From Elusimicrobiota bacterium (GTDB taxonomy: Bacteria; Elusimicrobiota; Elusimicrobia; UBA1565; UBA9628), in assembly GCA_030696455.1 (NCBI GenBank), contig JAUYSH010000024.1:1-33433 (forward strand): a stretch of DNA of 33,433 nucleotides, in the 5' to 3' direction. This document shows, one piece after another, positions 1 to 7,832 of this stretch. A model generated the notes under the pieces. The model made no database searches and had not been told where the DNA came from. It saw only the letters and a program-made list of their open reading frames with translations. The position numbers were made by a program, and so were the translations under genes. Position 1 is the first letter of the stretch. Every line of letters starts with the position of its first letter.

Positions 1-1920
1 GGCCTGGGTCTTCTCCTGTGGACCGCGTGGGCGCTCGCGCGCAACACCGCCGTCATCGGCTACCTGGCGGCGACCCCGGGGGCCTGGGATTCTTCGAGCC
101 TGGGCGTTTTCCTCGGGAGCGCCGTCATCCCCGCGCTCGCCGCGAGCCTGATCTTCCTTCTCCTCATGGGCACCGGCCGGCGCCTGTGCCGCGTGACCGG
201 TATCCCTGACGACGGCGCCCTGATAGCCCTTCCCGGAGCGCTCGCTTTGGGGCTGTTCGGCACCGCCCTGTTCGCGGCGGGCCTGGCCGGGGCGCTCACG
301 CTCGGCATCGGCCTGTGTCTGGCGGCCGTCGCCGTCGCGGGGGCGGCCGAGGCTTGGGCCTCGAGGGGCTCTCTTCGTCTCCCTCGCCGCTCCGGGGCGG
401 TTCCTCCATGGAAGACCGGGCTCGCCGCCGCCCTCGGGTTCAGCTTTTTCCATATCCTCGTCAACGCGCTGGCCCCGCCCGTCGGCTGGGACGCCTTGGC
501 CTACCACCTGGCGATCCCGCGGCTCTATCTCGATGCCGACGCCGTCAGGCGCATACCGTGGCTGCTGCAAAGCTATTGGCCGCATCTGCTGGAATTGATC
601 TACGCCGCGCCCTTGGCCCTGGGCCGGGAGTCCTGCGCGGCGCTGCTCCACGCCGCGATCGGCGCGGCCCTCGTCTTCACCGTCTATCGCGTGGGGCGTG
701 AGGAGGGAGGCGAGGCCGTGGGCTGGACGGCCGCGGCTTTGCTCGCCGCGCAGCCCGTATTTCTCGAGGTGGCCGCGGAGCCTCATTGCGACGCGGCGTT
801 GGCCCTTTTTCATCTGCTCGCCTGCCTCTGCCTCTGGCGGTGGTCGAAGGAAGGCGGCGGGGGCCTGCTGGCGGCCGCGGGGCTTTGCAGCGGGCTGGCG
901 GCGGCGGTCAAGCTTCAGGGCCTGGCGCTGACCGGGGTCTTGCTCGTCTGGCTGCTCCTCGCGCCGCGCCGCCGTGCCGGCGCGGCCGCGTTCCTTATTT
1001 GGGCGGCCCTGCCCGCCGCGCCCTGGTACCTGAAGACCTGGCTGGCCGCCGGCAATCCGGTCTGGCCCTTTTACTCAGGCCTTTTCGGCGGCCGGTCGCA
1101 GCCCGAGCTCGTCGCCGAGGGGCTCGTGCGCCTCAGCACCTGGCGCTTTCCCCGCGACGCCGGCCTGCTCTGGCGCTACGGGCCGCAGTTCCTCCTGCTG
1201 CCGGCGGCCGCGCTGGCCGCCCTCGCGGCCGGCCGGGGGCCGCGCCTTCCCCCACGAGTCTGGTTCCTCTTCCTGGCGACGGCGCCCCTCGTCCTCATCA
1301 CCGCCCGCTATCATGAGGGCTGGCGCTACCTGCTTCCCCTGATGCCCGCCATCGCGCTGGCCGCGGGCTGGTGGTGCGTCGCGGCCTGCCGCCTGCCCGG
1401 CCCGCGCCGCGCCGCCGCCGCGCTGTTCGTGGCGTTGGGGCTGTGGCCCGCCGCGGCCTCGACGCAGAGCAACGAGCTCTTCGCGGTGCTGGCGCTCCAT
1501 TCCCGCGCGATGCCCGGCGTTCCCGCGGCCGAGGTCTACCGCGCGCGGCAATTGCCCTTCTACTTGTTCTACCGGAAAGCCGAGGCCGCCGTCCCGCCCG
1601 GCGAACGGGTCCTGCTTTTCCGCGAGATCCGCGGCTATCACCTGCGCGCGGATTATCAATGGGGGGACCCGGTCATGCAGACCCAGATCCTCTACGACCG
1701 CATCGGCTCCCCCGAGGCGCTGCGCGAGGCGCTCGAACAACGGCGCCTGAACTTCGTGCTGATCAACGAGGCCAACGGTCTGTACGGCCCCAACGAGGAT
1801 TACTACAGCCGAAGGACCTTGGCCCTGATGGACGCGATGCTCGCGCGGTACGGCCGCGAGGCCCTGAGGGAGGGGCCGCTCGTGCTGCACGCGCTGCGCC
1901 CGCTCAAGGAAAGGCCATGA
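1..1920 (+). CDS. Polytopic membrane protein, probable GT-C type glycosyltransferase (5' end cut off)
   Basis: The frame is open from the first base, so the N terminus lies outside the window; 639 residues are visible before the TGA. The first 470 or so residues are a chain of Leu/Ala/Gly-rich membrane segments, followed by a more polar C-terminal part with several charged and aromatic residues. Near visible residue 162 is the motif GWDALAYH, followed by IPRLYL. An acidic residue in an early extracytoplasmic loop next to such a motif is typical of GT-C enzymes (ArnT/PMT-like), which move sugars from polyprenyl-phosphate carriers at the outer face of the inner membrane. The next gene overlaps by ATGA and encodes a similar protein, so the two probably serve one cell-surface glycan pathway. 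Donor and acceptor cannot be read from the sequence. It could instead be a non-enzymatic polytopic protein, so the call is at family level only. Confidence 0.6.
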   Translation, partial: GLGLLLWTAWALARNTAVIGYLAATPGAWDSSSLGVFLGSAVIPALAASLIFLLLMGTGRRLCRVTGIPDDGALIALPGALALGLFGTALFAAGLAGALTLGIGLCLAAVAVAGAAEAWASRGSLRLPRRSGAVPPWKTGLAAALGFSFFHILVNALAPPVGWDALAYHLAIPRLYLDADAVRRIPWLLQSYWPHLLELIYAAPLALGRESCAALLHAAIGAALVFTVYRVGREEGGEAVGWTAAALLAAQPVFLEVAAEPHCDAALALFHLLACLCLWRWSKEGGGGLLAAAGLCSGLAAAVKLQGLALTGVLLVWLLLAPRRRAGAAAFLIWAALPAAPWYLKTWLAAGNPVWPFYSGLFGGRSQPELVAEGLVRLSTWRFPRDAGLLWRYGPQFLLLPAAALAALAAGRGPRLPPRVWFLFLATAPLVLITARYHEGWRYLLPLMPAIALAAGWWCVAACRLPGPRRAAAALFVALGLWPAAASTQSNELFAVLALHSRAMPGVPAAEVYRARQLPFYLFYRKAEAAVPPGERVLLFREIRGYHLRADYQWGDPVMQTQILYDRIGSPEALREALEQRRLNFVLINEANGLYGPNEDYYSRRTLALMDAMLARYGREALREGPLVLHALRPLKERP

Positions 1921-3242
1921 GCCGCGGGACCAAGTCCGTGCTCGCCCTGGGCGCCGTCTACCTCCTGTTCAGCGCCGCGATGAGCGCGCTGGCGCCTTTG
2001 GGGAGCTGGGACAACGTGGTCTTCGGCGCCAAGCTCTGGAACGAGGGCGACCCCGGCGGCTACTACATCCCGAGCGCCCACGAGCTGTATTCGTCGAACG
2101 GGCGCCTGCTCTACCCGGGCCACCCCGGCCTGACCTTGCAGATCCTCCTGCACGGCATTCAGGCGGCGTATTTCGCGGCCTTCGCGCCCGCGGGCACCGG
2201 CTTCTCCGAGTTCTGCGCGGCGAACCTCGCGCGGATCTTTTTGATCTCGAAGCTCGCGATGACCGCCGCGCACGCCGCGTCCTTCGTCCTGTTCCTCGCC
2301 TTCGCGCGACGCCTGCTGGGCAACGAGCGCGCCGCCCTGTTCGCGACGTTCGGCTACGCGACCTGCTGGCCCGTCGCCTATTATCTGTCGCGCGTGTCCG
2401 TGGAGCCGCTCATGGTCGTCTGCTTCCTGGGGACCTTCCTCGCGCTTTGGAAGCACGAGGACGCCGGGGGCGAGGGCTGGGCGGCGCTGGCCGGCTTCGC
2501 CGCCGTCTCCGGCCTGGCCACGAAGTTCCATCTGCTGTGGCCTCTGCCCCTGATCGGCCTCGCGGCGCTGGTCAGACGGCCCCAAGGCCTGCTCGCCTTC
2601 GCCGCGGCGGCGGCGGCGACGCTCGGGGCGTACTCGCTTTTGCTCGACTGGCGGGACTTCTTCGCCTACTGGGAGGTGCAGTCCGTGCTCGCCGGCAGCC
2701 CGATCCGCCGCGTCCTGCTGGGCATCCCGCGCATGCCGCTCGCGCACTGGCTTCCCGGGCCGACGCGCTCGGGACTTTTCCTGTTGTGCGAGGGCCCGCT
2801 CCTGGCCACGGCGGCTTACGGCCTGTTCCTGCACCTACGCCGCCCCGGCGTCCAACGGGCGCGCCTCGCCTGGCTCGCGGCGGCCGTCGGGTACACTCTC
2901 GCGGTGTGGGCGTACCGGTGCATCGCGGTGAGCGGAGACTTCCACGCCTTCCACTACCTGTTCCCTTTCATGCTCCTCGCCGCGGTCTTCTTCGGCGAAG
3001 GCTCCGAAGCGCTGCTCGCGCGGGCCCCGGCGCCCGCCCGCATCCTCTGGGTCGTGGTGATCCACGCGATCGGATTAAATGCCGTGCTCGATACGAGGGT
3101 CAAGGACGCGAAGTTCTATCGGCGCGTAAAGCCGTATCAAGCGGGTCGCCCCGGTCTTTCGGGACTCGGCATCATCCGGGTCACCCCGCCGACGAGTTCC
3201 CGATTGATCGACGCCGCAAGCAAGATTCCGCCGGTGTTGTAG
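1917..3242 (+). CDS. Polytopic membrane protein, GT-C glycosyltransferase-like
   Basis: The 441-residue product starts at the ATG that overlaps the previous stop (ATGA), with AAGGA a few bases upstream; more upstream in-frame starts would lie deep inside the preceding gene. It opens with a membrane segment at residues 7-27, then the loop motif GSWDNVVFGAKLW with Asp32, and later LYPGHPGLTLQ. At least eight more hydrophobic segments follow, and the tail is basic. This layout, one membrane helix followed by an acidic periplasmic loop, matches GT-C glycosyltransferases and mirrors the upstream gene. The two are surely co-translated, which suggests paired or sequential steps in making a surface glycan. 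Substrate unknown. No soluble glycosyltransferase partner is visible in the window because the locus continues to the left. Confidence 0.55.
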   Translation: MSRGTKSVLALGAVYLLFSAAMSALAPLGSWDNVVFGAKLWNEGDPGGYYIPSAHELYSSNGRLLYPGHPGLTLQILLHGIQAAYFAAFAPAGTGFSEFCAANLARIFLISKLAMTAAHAASFVLFLAFARRLLGNERAALFATFGYATCWPVAYYLSRVSVEPLMVVCFLGTFLALWKHEDAGGEGWAALAGFAAVSGLATKFHLLWPLPLIGLAALVRRPQGLLAFAAAAAATLGAYSLLLDWRDFFAYWEVQSVLAGSPIRRVLLGIPRMPLAHWLPGPTRSGLFLLCEGPLLATAAYGLFLHLRRPGVQRARLAWLAAAVGYTLAVWAYRCIAVSGDFHAFHYLFPFMLLAAVFFGEGSEALLARAPAPARILWVVVIHAIGLNAVLDTRVKDAKFYRRVKPYQAGRPGLSGLGIIRVTPPTSSRLIDAASKIPPVL

Positions 3243-3248
3243 TAAACT
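3243..3248 (+). promoter_or_regulatory. Possible -10 element before hemD
   Basis: TAAACT lies ten bases before the hemD ATG, directly after the stop codon of the upstream gene. No convincing -35 box is present and no ribosome site precedes hemD. It may start a transcript with a very short leader, but read-through from upstream is equally possible. Confidence 0.25.
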
Positions 3249-3258
3249 AGGCTCGTTC

Positions 3259-4017
3259 ATGACGAAAAAAGCCCTCTCCGGCCGCGTCGTCGTCATCACC
3301 CGCCCTCGCCTCAAGTCAGGCGGCGCAGCCGCGGCGTTATCAGCGAAAGGCGCCCATGTCGTGTTCGCTCCGCTCATCCGCACGGCCCCTCCAAGGTCGT
3401 GGAAGTCGTTGGATCGAGCCATCAAAGGTCTACGCCGTTACGACGCCGTCGCCTTCACCAGCGCGAACGCCGTTGATTTTTTCTTCCTGAGATGCCGAAA
3501 ACTGCTCGCCGGGAAAAAGCCGGTCTCTCCCCGAGTCCTCGCCGCCGTCGGCCGCGCAACCTCGAAGGCGTTATCCGTTCATGGCTGGGCTTGCACCGTG
3601 CTGCCTGAAGACGCGCGCTCCGCAGGCTTAGCGAGAGTCCTGCGCGTCCCGCGCGGCTCCCGCGTTCTGATACCGAGAGCCGAGCGCGGCCTAGACACCC
3701 TCCCGCGAATGCTCCGCAAAATAGGCGCCCGCGTCGACGTCCCCGCCGCGTACCGCACCCTCCCCGACCCCGAAGGCCTCCGCGAACTGAACCGCGCCCT
3801 CGCCCTCGGCGCCGACGCCGTCACTTTCGCTTCGCCCTCCGCCGCCGTCCTCGCCGTCCCGGCCCTCAAGCTGTCCGGCGCCGCCGCCATCGCCATCGGC
3901 CCGACCACCGCGTCCGCGCTGCGCGCCAAGGGCGTCACCCCCGCCGCCGTTTCTAAGAAACCCGATCCCGAGTCCTTCGCGAGGGCGGTCGTCGCGGGCC
4001 TGCGAGGACGCCCATGA
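3259..4017 (+). CDS. hemD: Uroporphyrinogen-III synthase
   Basis: The 252-residue length is typical of HemD. The protein has the two-lobed pattern of the family: an N-terminal strand VVVITRP, the AFTSANAVDFF motif near residue 70, AAVGRATSKAL near residue 95, then a second lobe with VLIPRAERG and ADAVTFASPSAAV, ending in AIAIGPTTASAL. These match the conserved parts of a family that is otherwise very divergent. The enzyme cyclises hydroxymethylbilane with inversion of ring D to give uroporphyrinogen III, the precursor of haem, sirohaem and corrinoids. No other tetrapyrrole gene is in the window. The gene overlaps the next one by ATGA. There is no clear ribosome site, although a -10-like box sits close upstream. 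Confidence 0.85.
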   Translation: MTKKALSGRVVVITRPRLKSGGAAAALSAKGAHVVFAPLIRTAPPRSWKSLDRAIKGLRRYDAVAFTSANAVDFFFLRCRKLLAGKKPVSPRVLAAVGRATSKALSVHGWACTVLPEDARSAGLARVLRVPRGSRVLIPRAERGLDTLPRMLRKIGARVDVPAAYRTLPDPEGLRELNRALALGADAVTFASPSAAVLAVPALKLSGAAAIAIGPTTASALRAKGVTPAAVSKKPDPESFARAVVAGLRGRP

Positions 4018-4793
4018 CCCGGTCCTCTCTGCTCCAGACCGTCCTTCTTCGCGCCGGCAAGATCCTGACCCGTCACTTCGGGAAGGTCGGGTATAAGTCG
4101 AAGCGACGGGCGGACCTGCTCACCATCGCGGACCTCGAGAGCCAGAAAACGATCCTCGACGCGATCCGGAAGAACTTTCCGGGGGACGATTACAAAGCCG
4201 AGGAGAACGAGGAACGGCTCACGGGCGCGGAATACCTTTGGATCATCGATCCGCTCGACGGGACGACGAATTACGCGCATGGGTATCCGGTGGCGTGTAC
4301 GTCGATCGGGGTGCTGCGGCGGGGAACGCCCCGGCTCGGTGGGATTTACGATCCTTTCAGGAAGGAGCTTTACCTCGCTCAACGGGATAAAGGGGCGTTT
4401 TTGAACGGCAAAAGATTGGGCGTATCTACGACGGCCCTTATGAAAGACTCGTTACTTATCACGGGCTTTGCGTATGACCGCGCCGAAAAGGCCGATTATT
4501 ATTTGGCGCGGTTTAAAACATTCATGAAGAACAGCCACGACGTCCGACGCTCGGGATCGGCGGCTTTGGATCTTGCCTGGATCGCGGCCGGACGTGCTGA
4601 TGGTTTTTGGGAGTACGAACTCAATCCTTGGGATGTCGCGGCGGGATTGCTGTTGATAAGGGAGGCCGGAGGACAAGTCACCGATTTCAACGGCAAATCT
4701 TGGAATGACTGGCGCTCGATGGGAAAGCGCACGCTCGCGAGCAACGGACTGATCCATGCGTCGATGTTGCGTACTTTGAGGAGGACCAAATGA
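4014..4793 (+). CDS. Inositol monophosphatase family protein
   Basis: The 259-residue protein has the family's two signatures. The metal site is seen as Glu63-Glu64 and IIDPLDGTTNY with Asp79 and Asp82; the C-terminal signature is ELNPWDVAAG with Asp207. These residues bind the two or three Mg ions used to hydrolyse a phosphate monoester. Substrate cannot be settled: the family includes inositol-1-phosphatase (SuhB), CysQ-type nucleotidases, HisN-type phosphatases and fructose-1,6-bisphosphatases. The ATG overlaps hemD by ATGA, with GAGGA upstream, and the stop overlaps the thiolase start in the same way. The second half of the gene (about 4360-4750) uses clearly more A/T-rich codons than its neighbours, although the reading frame and motifs are intact. 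Confidence 0.88.
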   Translation: MTRSSLLQTVLLRAGKILTRHFGKVGYKSKRRADLLTIADLESQKTILDAIRKNFPGDDYKAEENEERLTGAEYLWIIDPLDGTTNYAHGYPVACTSIGVLRRGTPRLGGIYDPFRKELYLAQRDKGAFLNGKRLGVSTTALMKDSLLITGFAYDRAEKADYYLARFKTFMKNSHDVRRSGSAALDLAWIAAGRADGFWEYELNPWDVAAGLLLIREAGGQVTDFNGKSWNDWRSMGKRTLASNGLIHASMLRTLRRTK

Positions 4794-5911
4794 GCGAAAT
4801 CCTCATCCTCGGTGGAGCGCGAACCCCTTTCGCGACCTGGAGTTACGGCATGACCGGGAAGGGGACTCCCGGAGGCGCCTTAAAAGAGCTCGATCCTCAG
4901 GATCTTGCCGCCGCGGCCCTCAAGGGAGCGCTCTCGGCCGCGAGCTTGGCGCCTCGCGACCTGCAATTCATCGCCTTCGGCAACATGTACCAGGTCGGCC
5001 CGCACGGGTGCTATGGCGCCCGCTATGTGGGACACCGCGCGGGCTGTCCTTCAGAAACCGCGGGCGTCGCCGTTTCGCTCGCCTGCGGCACCGGCTTGCT
5101 CGCGCTCACCACCGCGGCCGACGCGATCTCGAACGGCCGCGCCTCCTTCGCCGCGGCCGCCGGCGCGGATACCCCGAGCCGCTTGCGGCGGGACATCTTC
5201 GTTCCGTCCTTCACCGACATCTCCTGCGGGAAGCATATCGCCAAGACGGCCGAGGAGCGCGCGGGGGAGGCCAAGCTCACGCGCGAGGCGATGGACGCGT
5301 GGGCTCTGGGCTCTCACAAGAAGGCGCAGGCCGCCGCCAAACTGCGCGCCGCGGAGATCGTCCCCGTCGCGGGCCTCGCGGAGGACGACGCGATCAAGCC
5401 GGACGCCTCGCCCGCGAGCTTTTCCGCGGCGAAGCTCCTGTTCAGCGACGGCACGACGGTGATGACCCACGCGAACGTGCACGGCATCGTGGACGGCGGC
5501 GCCGCGCTCATCCTCGCCTCGGCGAAGGCCGCGCGGGGGCGCGCGCTTGGCCGCCTCGCGTCCTCGGCCCTGGTCGGCGTGCCGCCCGAGCGCATGGCGT
5601 ACGCCGCCGTGCCCGCCGTCCGCCTCGCCCTCGAGCGCGCCCGCTGGCGCGCCTCCGAGGTCGACGTCTGGGAGATCAACGAGACCTTCGCCGCGCAGGT
5701 GATGCTGGACCGGGCGGAGCTGGGCATCGACGCGGAGCGAGTCAACCCCAACGGCGGCGCGATCGCGCTGGGCCATCCTTTCGGGGCGACCGGCGTGCGC
5801 CTCGTGCACACCTTGCTGCTCGAGCTCCGGCGCCGCTCCCGGCGCCGCGGCGTCGCCGCCGTCAGCGTCGGCGGCGGCCTCGGCATCGCCGTCTGCGTCG
5901 AAGCGCTCTAG
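4790..5911 (+). CDS. Thiolase-family acyltransferase (acetyl-CoA C-acetyltransferase-like), second Cys replaced by Ser
   Basis: The 373-residue protein is a full-length thiolase. The N-terminal ILGGARTPF opening is typical. The nucleophile is Cys99 in LACGTG, the NEAF-type motif is Asn297-Glu298-Thr-Phe, and the GHP motif is His329 in ALGHPFGATG. The last motif, normally CxGGG with a catalytic Cys, reads SVGGG with Ser359; the next Cys (369) is ten residues further on, outside the motif. Thiolases make or cleave acetoacetyl-CoA or longer 3-ketoacyl-CoA using both cysteines, so activity may be altered. ATG was chosen because it follows a good GAGGA site and overlaps the previous stop. The gene ends eight bases from a convergent gene. 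The co-transcribed hemD and phosphatase genes do not obviously share a pathway with it. Confidence 0.87.
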   Translation: MSEILILGGARTPFATWSYGMTGKGTPGGALKELDPQDLAAAALKGALSAASLAPRDLQFIAFGNMYQVGPHGCYGARYVGHRAGCPSETAGVAVSLACGTGLLALTTAADAISNGRASFAAAAGADTPSRLRRDIFVPSFTDISCGKHIAKTAEERAGEAKLTREAMDAWALGSHKKAQAAAKLRAAEIVPVAGLAEDDAIKPDASPASFSAAKLLFSDGTTVMTHANVHGIVDGGAALILASAKAARGRALGRLASSALVGVPPERMAYAAVPAVRLALERARWRASEVDVWEINETFAAQVMLDRAELGIDAERVNPNGGAIALGHPFGATGVRLVHTLLLELRRRSRRRGVAAVSVGGGLGIAVCVEAL

Positions 5912-5928
5912 GCCGGGCGCTAGAAGCG
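5904..5928. terminator. Possible bidirectional hairpin across two convergent stop codons
   Basis: CGCTCTAG pairs with CTAGAAGCG (one bulged A) around an eight-base GC-rich loop. The arms contain both stop codons of the convergent thiolase and PorV-like genes. There is no T-run, so intrinsic termination is uncertain. Confidence 0.35.
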
Positions 5929-6900
5929 GAAGGCGATGGTGATGCGGTTGACGGTGCCGAGGTCGCCGAAGGGGATCCAGGCGTAATCGAGGCGCAGCGC
6001 GGAGAAATCGAAGCCGGCGCCGGCGGAGACGCCGGTGAAGCCCTCGACGCCGCGCGTGCGGCTCTGGTCGAATCCGCCGCGGACGGCGATGGCCCAGGGT
6101 CTCTTCGAGCCGACGGCCGCGGCGGGGATCCGGCCCTCGATCCCCACGGAAACATAGGGATCCTGATCCACCGGGAAGTTGACGTCGAGGGCGGAGTCGA
6201 CGGTGGGAGTCACGTGCCAAACGCCGCCGGCTCGCACGCGGGCGGGCAGGGGGTCCGCGGCGCCGCCGAGCTTGAGGGGCGGGCCGATGTTCAAGACCGC
6301 GAGCCCGGCGTCGAGCGTGCCGTCGCCGATGTCGGCGACATGCTGGGCGAGCAGGCCGAGATCCGCGGCGGCGGTCATCCCGGAGCGGTCGTCGATGGCG
6401 GAGCGGATGATCTTGAGTCCGCCGCCGAGCGAGAGCGGTCCGAGGAGGCGCCGGGCGTACCAGGCGCCCAGCGCCAGGTCCGTCGGCGTGAACCGGCCGG
6501 TCGCGTCGCCGATGGCGTTGTACTTCGTCTGCGCGCCTTGAGAGGCGTAGACCAGGCCCGCCGCGAACGCGCCGTCGCGTCCGAGGGGCCGGGCATACGC
6601 GGCGGAGCCGGTATAGGAGGACTCGAGCAGCGCGTCATAGCCCAGGGCGACCTCGCTCGGAGACTCGGCCGCGATCCGCGCCAGCGAGGCGGGGTTGAGG
6701 AAGACGGCCTCGGCGCCGGCGCCGGCCGCGGCGGACACTCCGCCCATCGCCGAGGCGCGGGCGCCGCCCGGCGTTTTGAGGAAGGGCGCGCTCGTGGTCC
6801 CCGCGGCGCGGGAGGAGAAGGCTCCGCTCGGGAAAAAGCCGGCGCGAGCGGGAACCGCGGTTATGAAAAAAATAACCGCGAAAGCGGTTAAACGGGCCAG
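5920..6900 (-). CDS. PorV/PorQ-like outer-membrane beta-barrel protein, probable CTG start
   Basis: The downstream part (from Met52) has the hallmarks of the PorV/PorQ (UPF0164) family: FLKTPGGARASAMGGV, then AEAVFLNPASLA, then alternating strands ending in the aromatic terminus ITIAFRF. Family members are outer-membrane barrels, some of them shuttle proteins for type IX secretion cargo. The conserved motif starts before the first ATG (6747), so the gene must begin further upstream, yet the open frame back to a TGA near 6977 has no ATG, GTG or TTG. A CTG at 6900 would give an ideal signal peptide, with Arg3, a hydrophobic core, and cleavage after VPARA at residue 20, for a 326-residue precursor. 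It would overlap the upstream gene by 13 bases. A sequencing indel in the nearby T-run is the main alternative. The start is tentative; the family call is fairly firm. Confidence 0.72.
   Translation of the reverse strand: MARLTAFAVIFFITAVPARAGFFPSGAFSSRAAGTTSAPFLKTPGGARASAMGGVSAAAGAGAEAVFLNPASLARIAAESPSEVALGYDALLESSYTGSAAYARPLGRDGAFAAGLVYASQGAQTKYNAIGDATGRFTPTDLALGAWYARRLLGPLSLGGGLKIIRSAIDDRSGMTAAADLGLLAQHVADIGDGTLDAGLAVLNIGPPLKLGGAADPLPARVRAGGVWHVTPTVDSALDVNFPVDQDPYVSVGIEGRIPAAAVGSKRPWAIAVRGGFDQSRTRGVEGFTGVSAGAGFDFSALRLDYAWIPFGDLGTVNRITIAFRF
6866..6890 (-). terminator. Intrinsic terminator-like hairpin after the Pro/Glu-rich gene
   Basis: On the minus strand, TAACCGC-TTTC-GCGGTTA forms a perfect 7-bp stem with a 4-base loop, followed by seven T. 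The first three bases of the stem are the stop codon of the upstream gene. The element lies inside the proposed signal-peptide region of the PorV-like gene. Part of it can also pair differently: positions 6856-6880 form a 9-bp hairpin that uses the same arm. Confidence 0.65.
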
Positions 6901-7745
6901 ACCGGCCCCCGCCGCGGCTTTTCCTCGGCCGCAGGCGCTTCCGCGGGCTGCGCAGGTTCCGCGGCGACGGGCTCCTCAGCGGCCGCGGGCGGCGCGATAA
7001 TCTCGCCGAGCTCCATGCGGATCGTCTCGTCCGGGGAAAAAGTCTTCGCGGGGGCCGCGGGCTCGGGCAGGGGCTCGTCGACCGGAGGCGGCGGAAGAAC
7101 CTCGATGGCGACCTCTTCGGCGGGCTTGGGAGCCGCGACGACGACCTCGGGGGCCGGCTCCGGCGCCGGCTCGGGCTCGGGCTCGGGAGCCTTCTCGGCC
7201 TTGCGCGACTTGCGCGCCGGCTTGGGAGCCTCCTCGTCCGCGGCCGGGGCGGCGGCGGCCTTGAGGCCTTCGACGGCGCGGGTCAATTCGCCCAGGCGCT
7301 CGATCAACGCCTCGTCGCGGGTGGAGACAGAGGAAAGCTCGTCGTCGACGCGCTTGGACAACGCGCGCAGATCCTTGTGCAGGTCGGCCAGCTCGACCTT
7401 GATGTTCTGGAGGTAAACGACGGCCGGGCTGATGCCGCCCGTCGACGTCGCCGGGTCCCGGCGGCGCTCGACGAACGGAGTCTCCTCGACCTTCGGCTTG
7501 GGCTCGGGCTCCGGCGCGTCCGCGTGGGAAACGACCTTCGCGGAGGGCTCCTCGTCGGGGATGTATACCGGCCGGACGGCGACATCGGGGACGGCCGCTT
7601 CCTTGTCGGCGGCCTGTTCCTCGGTGGCGTCGGCCGCCTCGGAGGCGAGGCGGTACTGGCCCAAAAGGAAGAAGAAGAGGATTCCGCTGATCAGGAGCCC
7701 CGCCGACGAAATATAGAACCAGCCGTCCGCCCAGAGTCCCATCAT
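6888..7745 (-). CDS. Membrane-anchored Pro/Glu/Ala-rich protein of unknown function
   Basis: The 285-residue product has one N-terminal membrane helix (about residues 10-28, YISSAGLLISGILFFFL) and then a long hydrophilic region. A predicted coiled coil lies near the middle, from VVYLQNIKVELADLHKDLR through the Glu/Arg heptads that follow. It is flanked by low-complexity stretches, including repeated Pro-Glu units. It resembles proteins that span the periplasm or tie the inner membrane to other envelope parts, but no family is recognised. The start is ATG 7745: an in-frame TTG at 7784 falls inside the predicted -35 box. The gene lies upstream of the PorV-like gene, so a shared envelope role is plausible but unproven. 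A terminator-like hairpin begins at its stop codon. Confidence 0.7.
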   Translation of the reverse strand: MMGLWADGWFYISSAGLLISGILFFFLLGQYRLASEAADATEEQAADKEAAVPDVAVRPVYIPDEEPSAKVVSHADAPEPEPKPKVEETPFVERRRDPATSTGGISPAVVYLQNIKVELADLHKDLRALSKRVDDELSSVSTRDEALIERLGELTRAVEGLKAAAAPAADEEAPKPARKSRKAEKAPEPEPEPAPEPAPEVVVAAPKPAEEVAIEVLPPPPVDEPLPEPAAPAKTFSPDETIRMELGEIIAPPAAAEEPVAAEPAQPAEAPAAEEKPRRGPVWPV

Positions 7746-7755
7746 ATCTATAGGA

Positions 7756-7784
7756 ATGTTATCCGTACGGGGGGGCAAAGTCAA
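7756..7784 (-). promoter_or_regulatory. Sigma70-type promoter of the Pro/Glu-rich gene
   Basis: On the minus strand, TTGACT (7784-7779) and TAACAT (7761-7756) are separated by 17 bases. The -10 ends ten bases before ATG 7745, so the leader would be only a few bases long. No ribosome site is seen. Confidence 0.6.
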
Positions 7785-7820
7785 TCAAACTTTAAGGCGA
7801 GGTTTCCCGGCGCGAAGAAG

Positions 7821-7826
7821 TATAAT
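7821..7826 (+). promoter_or_regulatory. Perfect -10 box, leaderless start of the phosphopantetheinyl transferase
   Basis: TATAAT ends six bases before the ATG at 7833, so the expected transcription start falls on the start codon itself. There is no ribosome site and no good -35 box. It diverges from the promoter at 7756-7784. Confidence 0.6.
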
Positions 7827-7832
7827 ACCCGG

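Noticed and set aside
7746-7784. TTG start at 7784 for the Pro/Glu-rich gene
   Set aside because: It coincides with the -35 hexamer of a good promoter, so it would not be in the mRNA.
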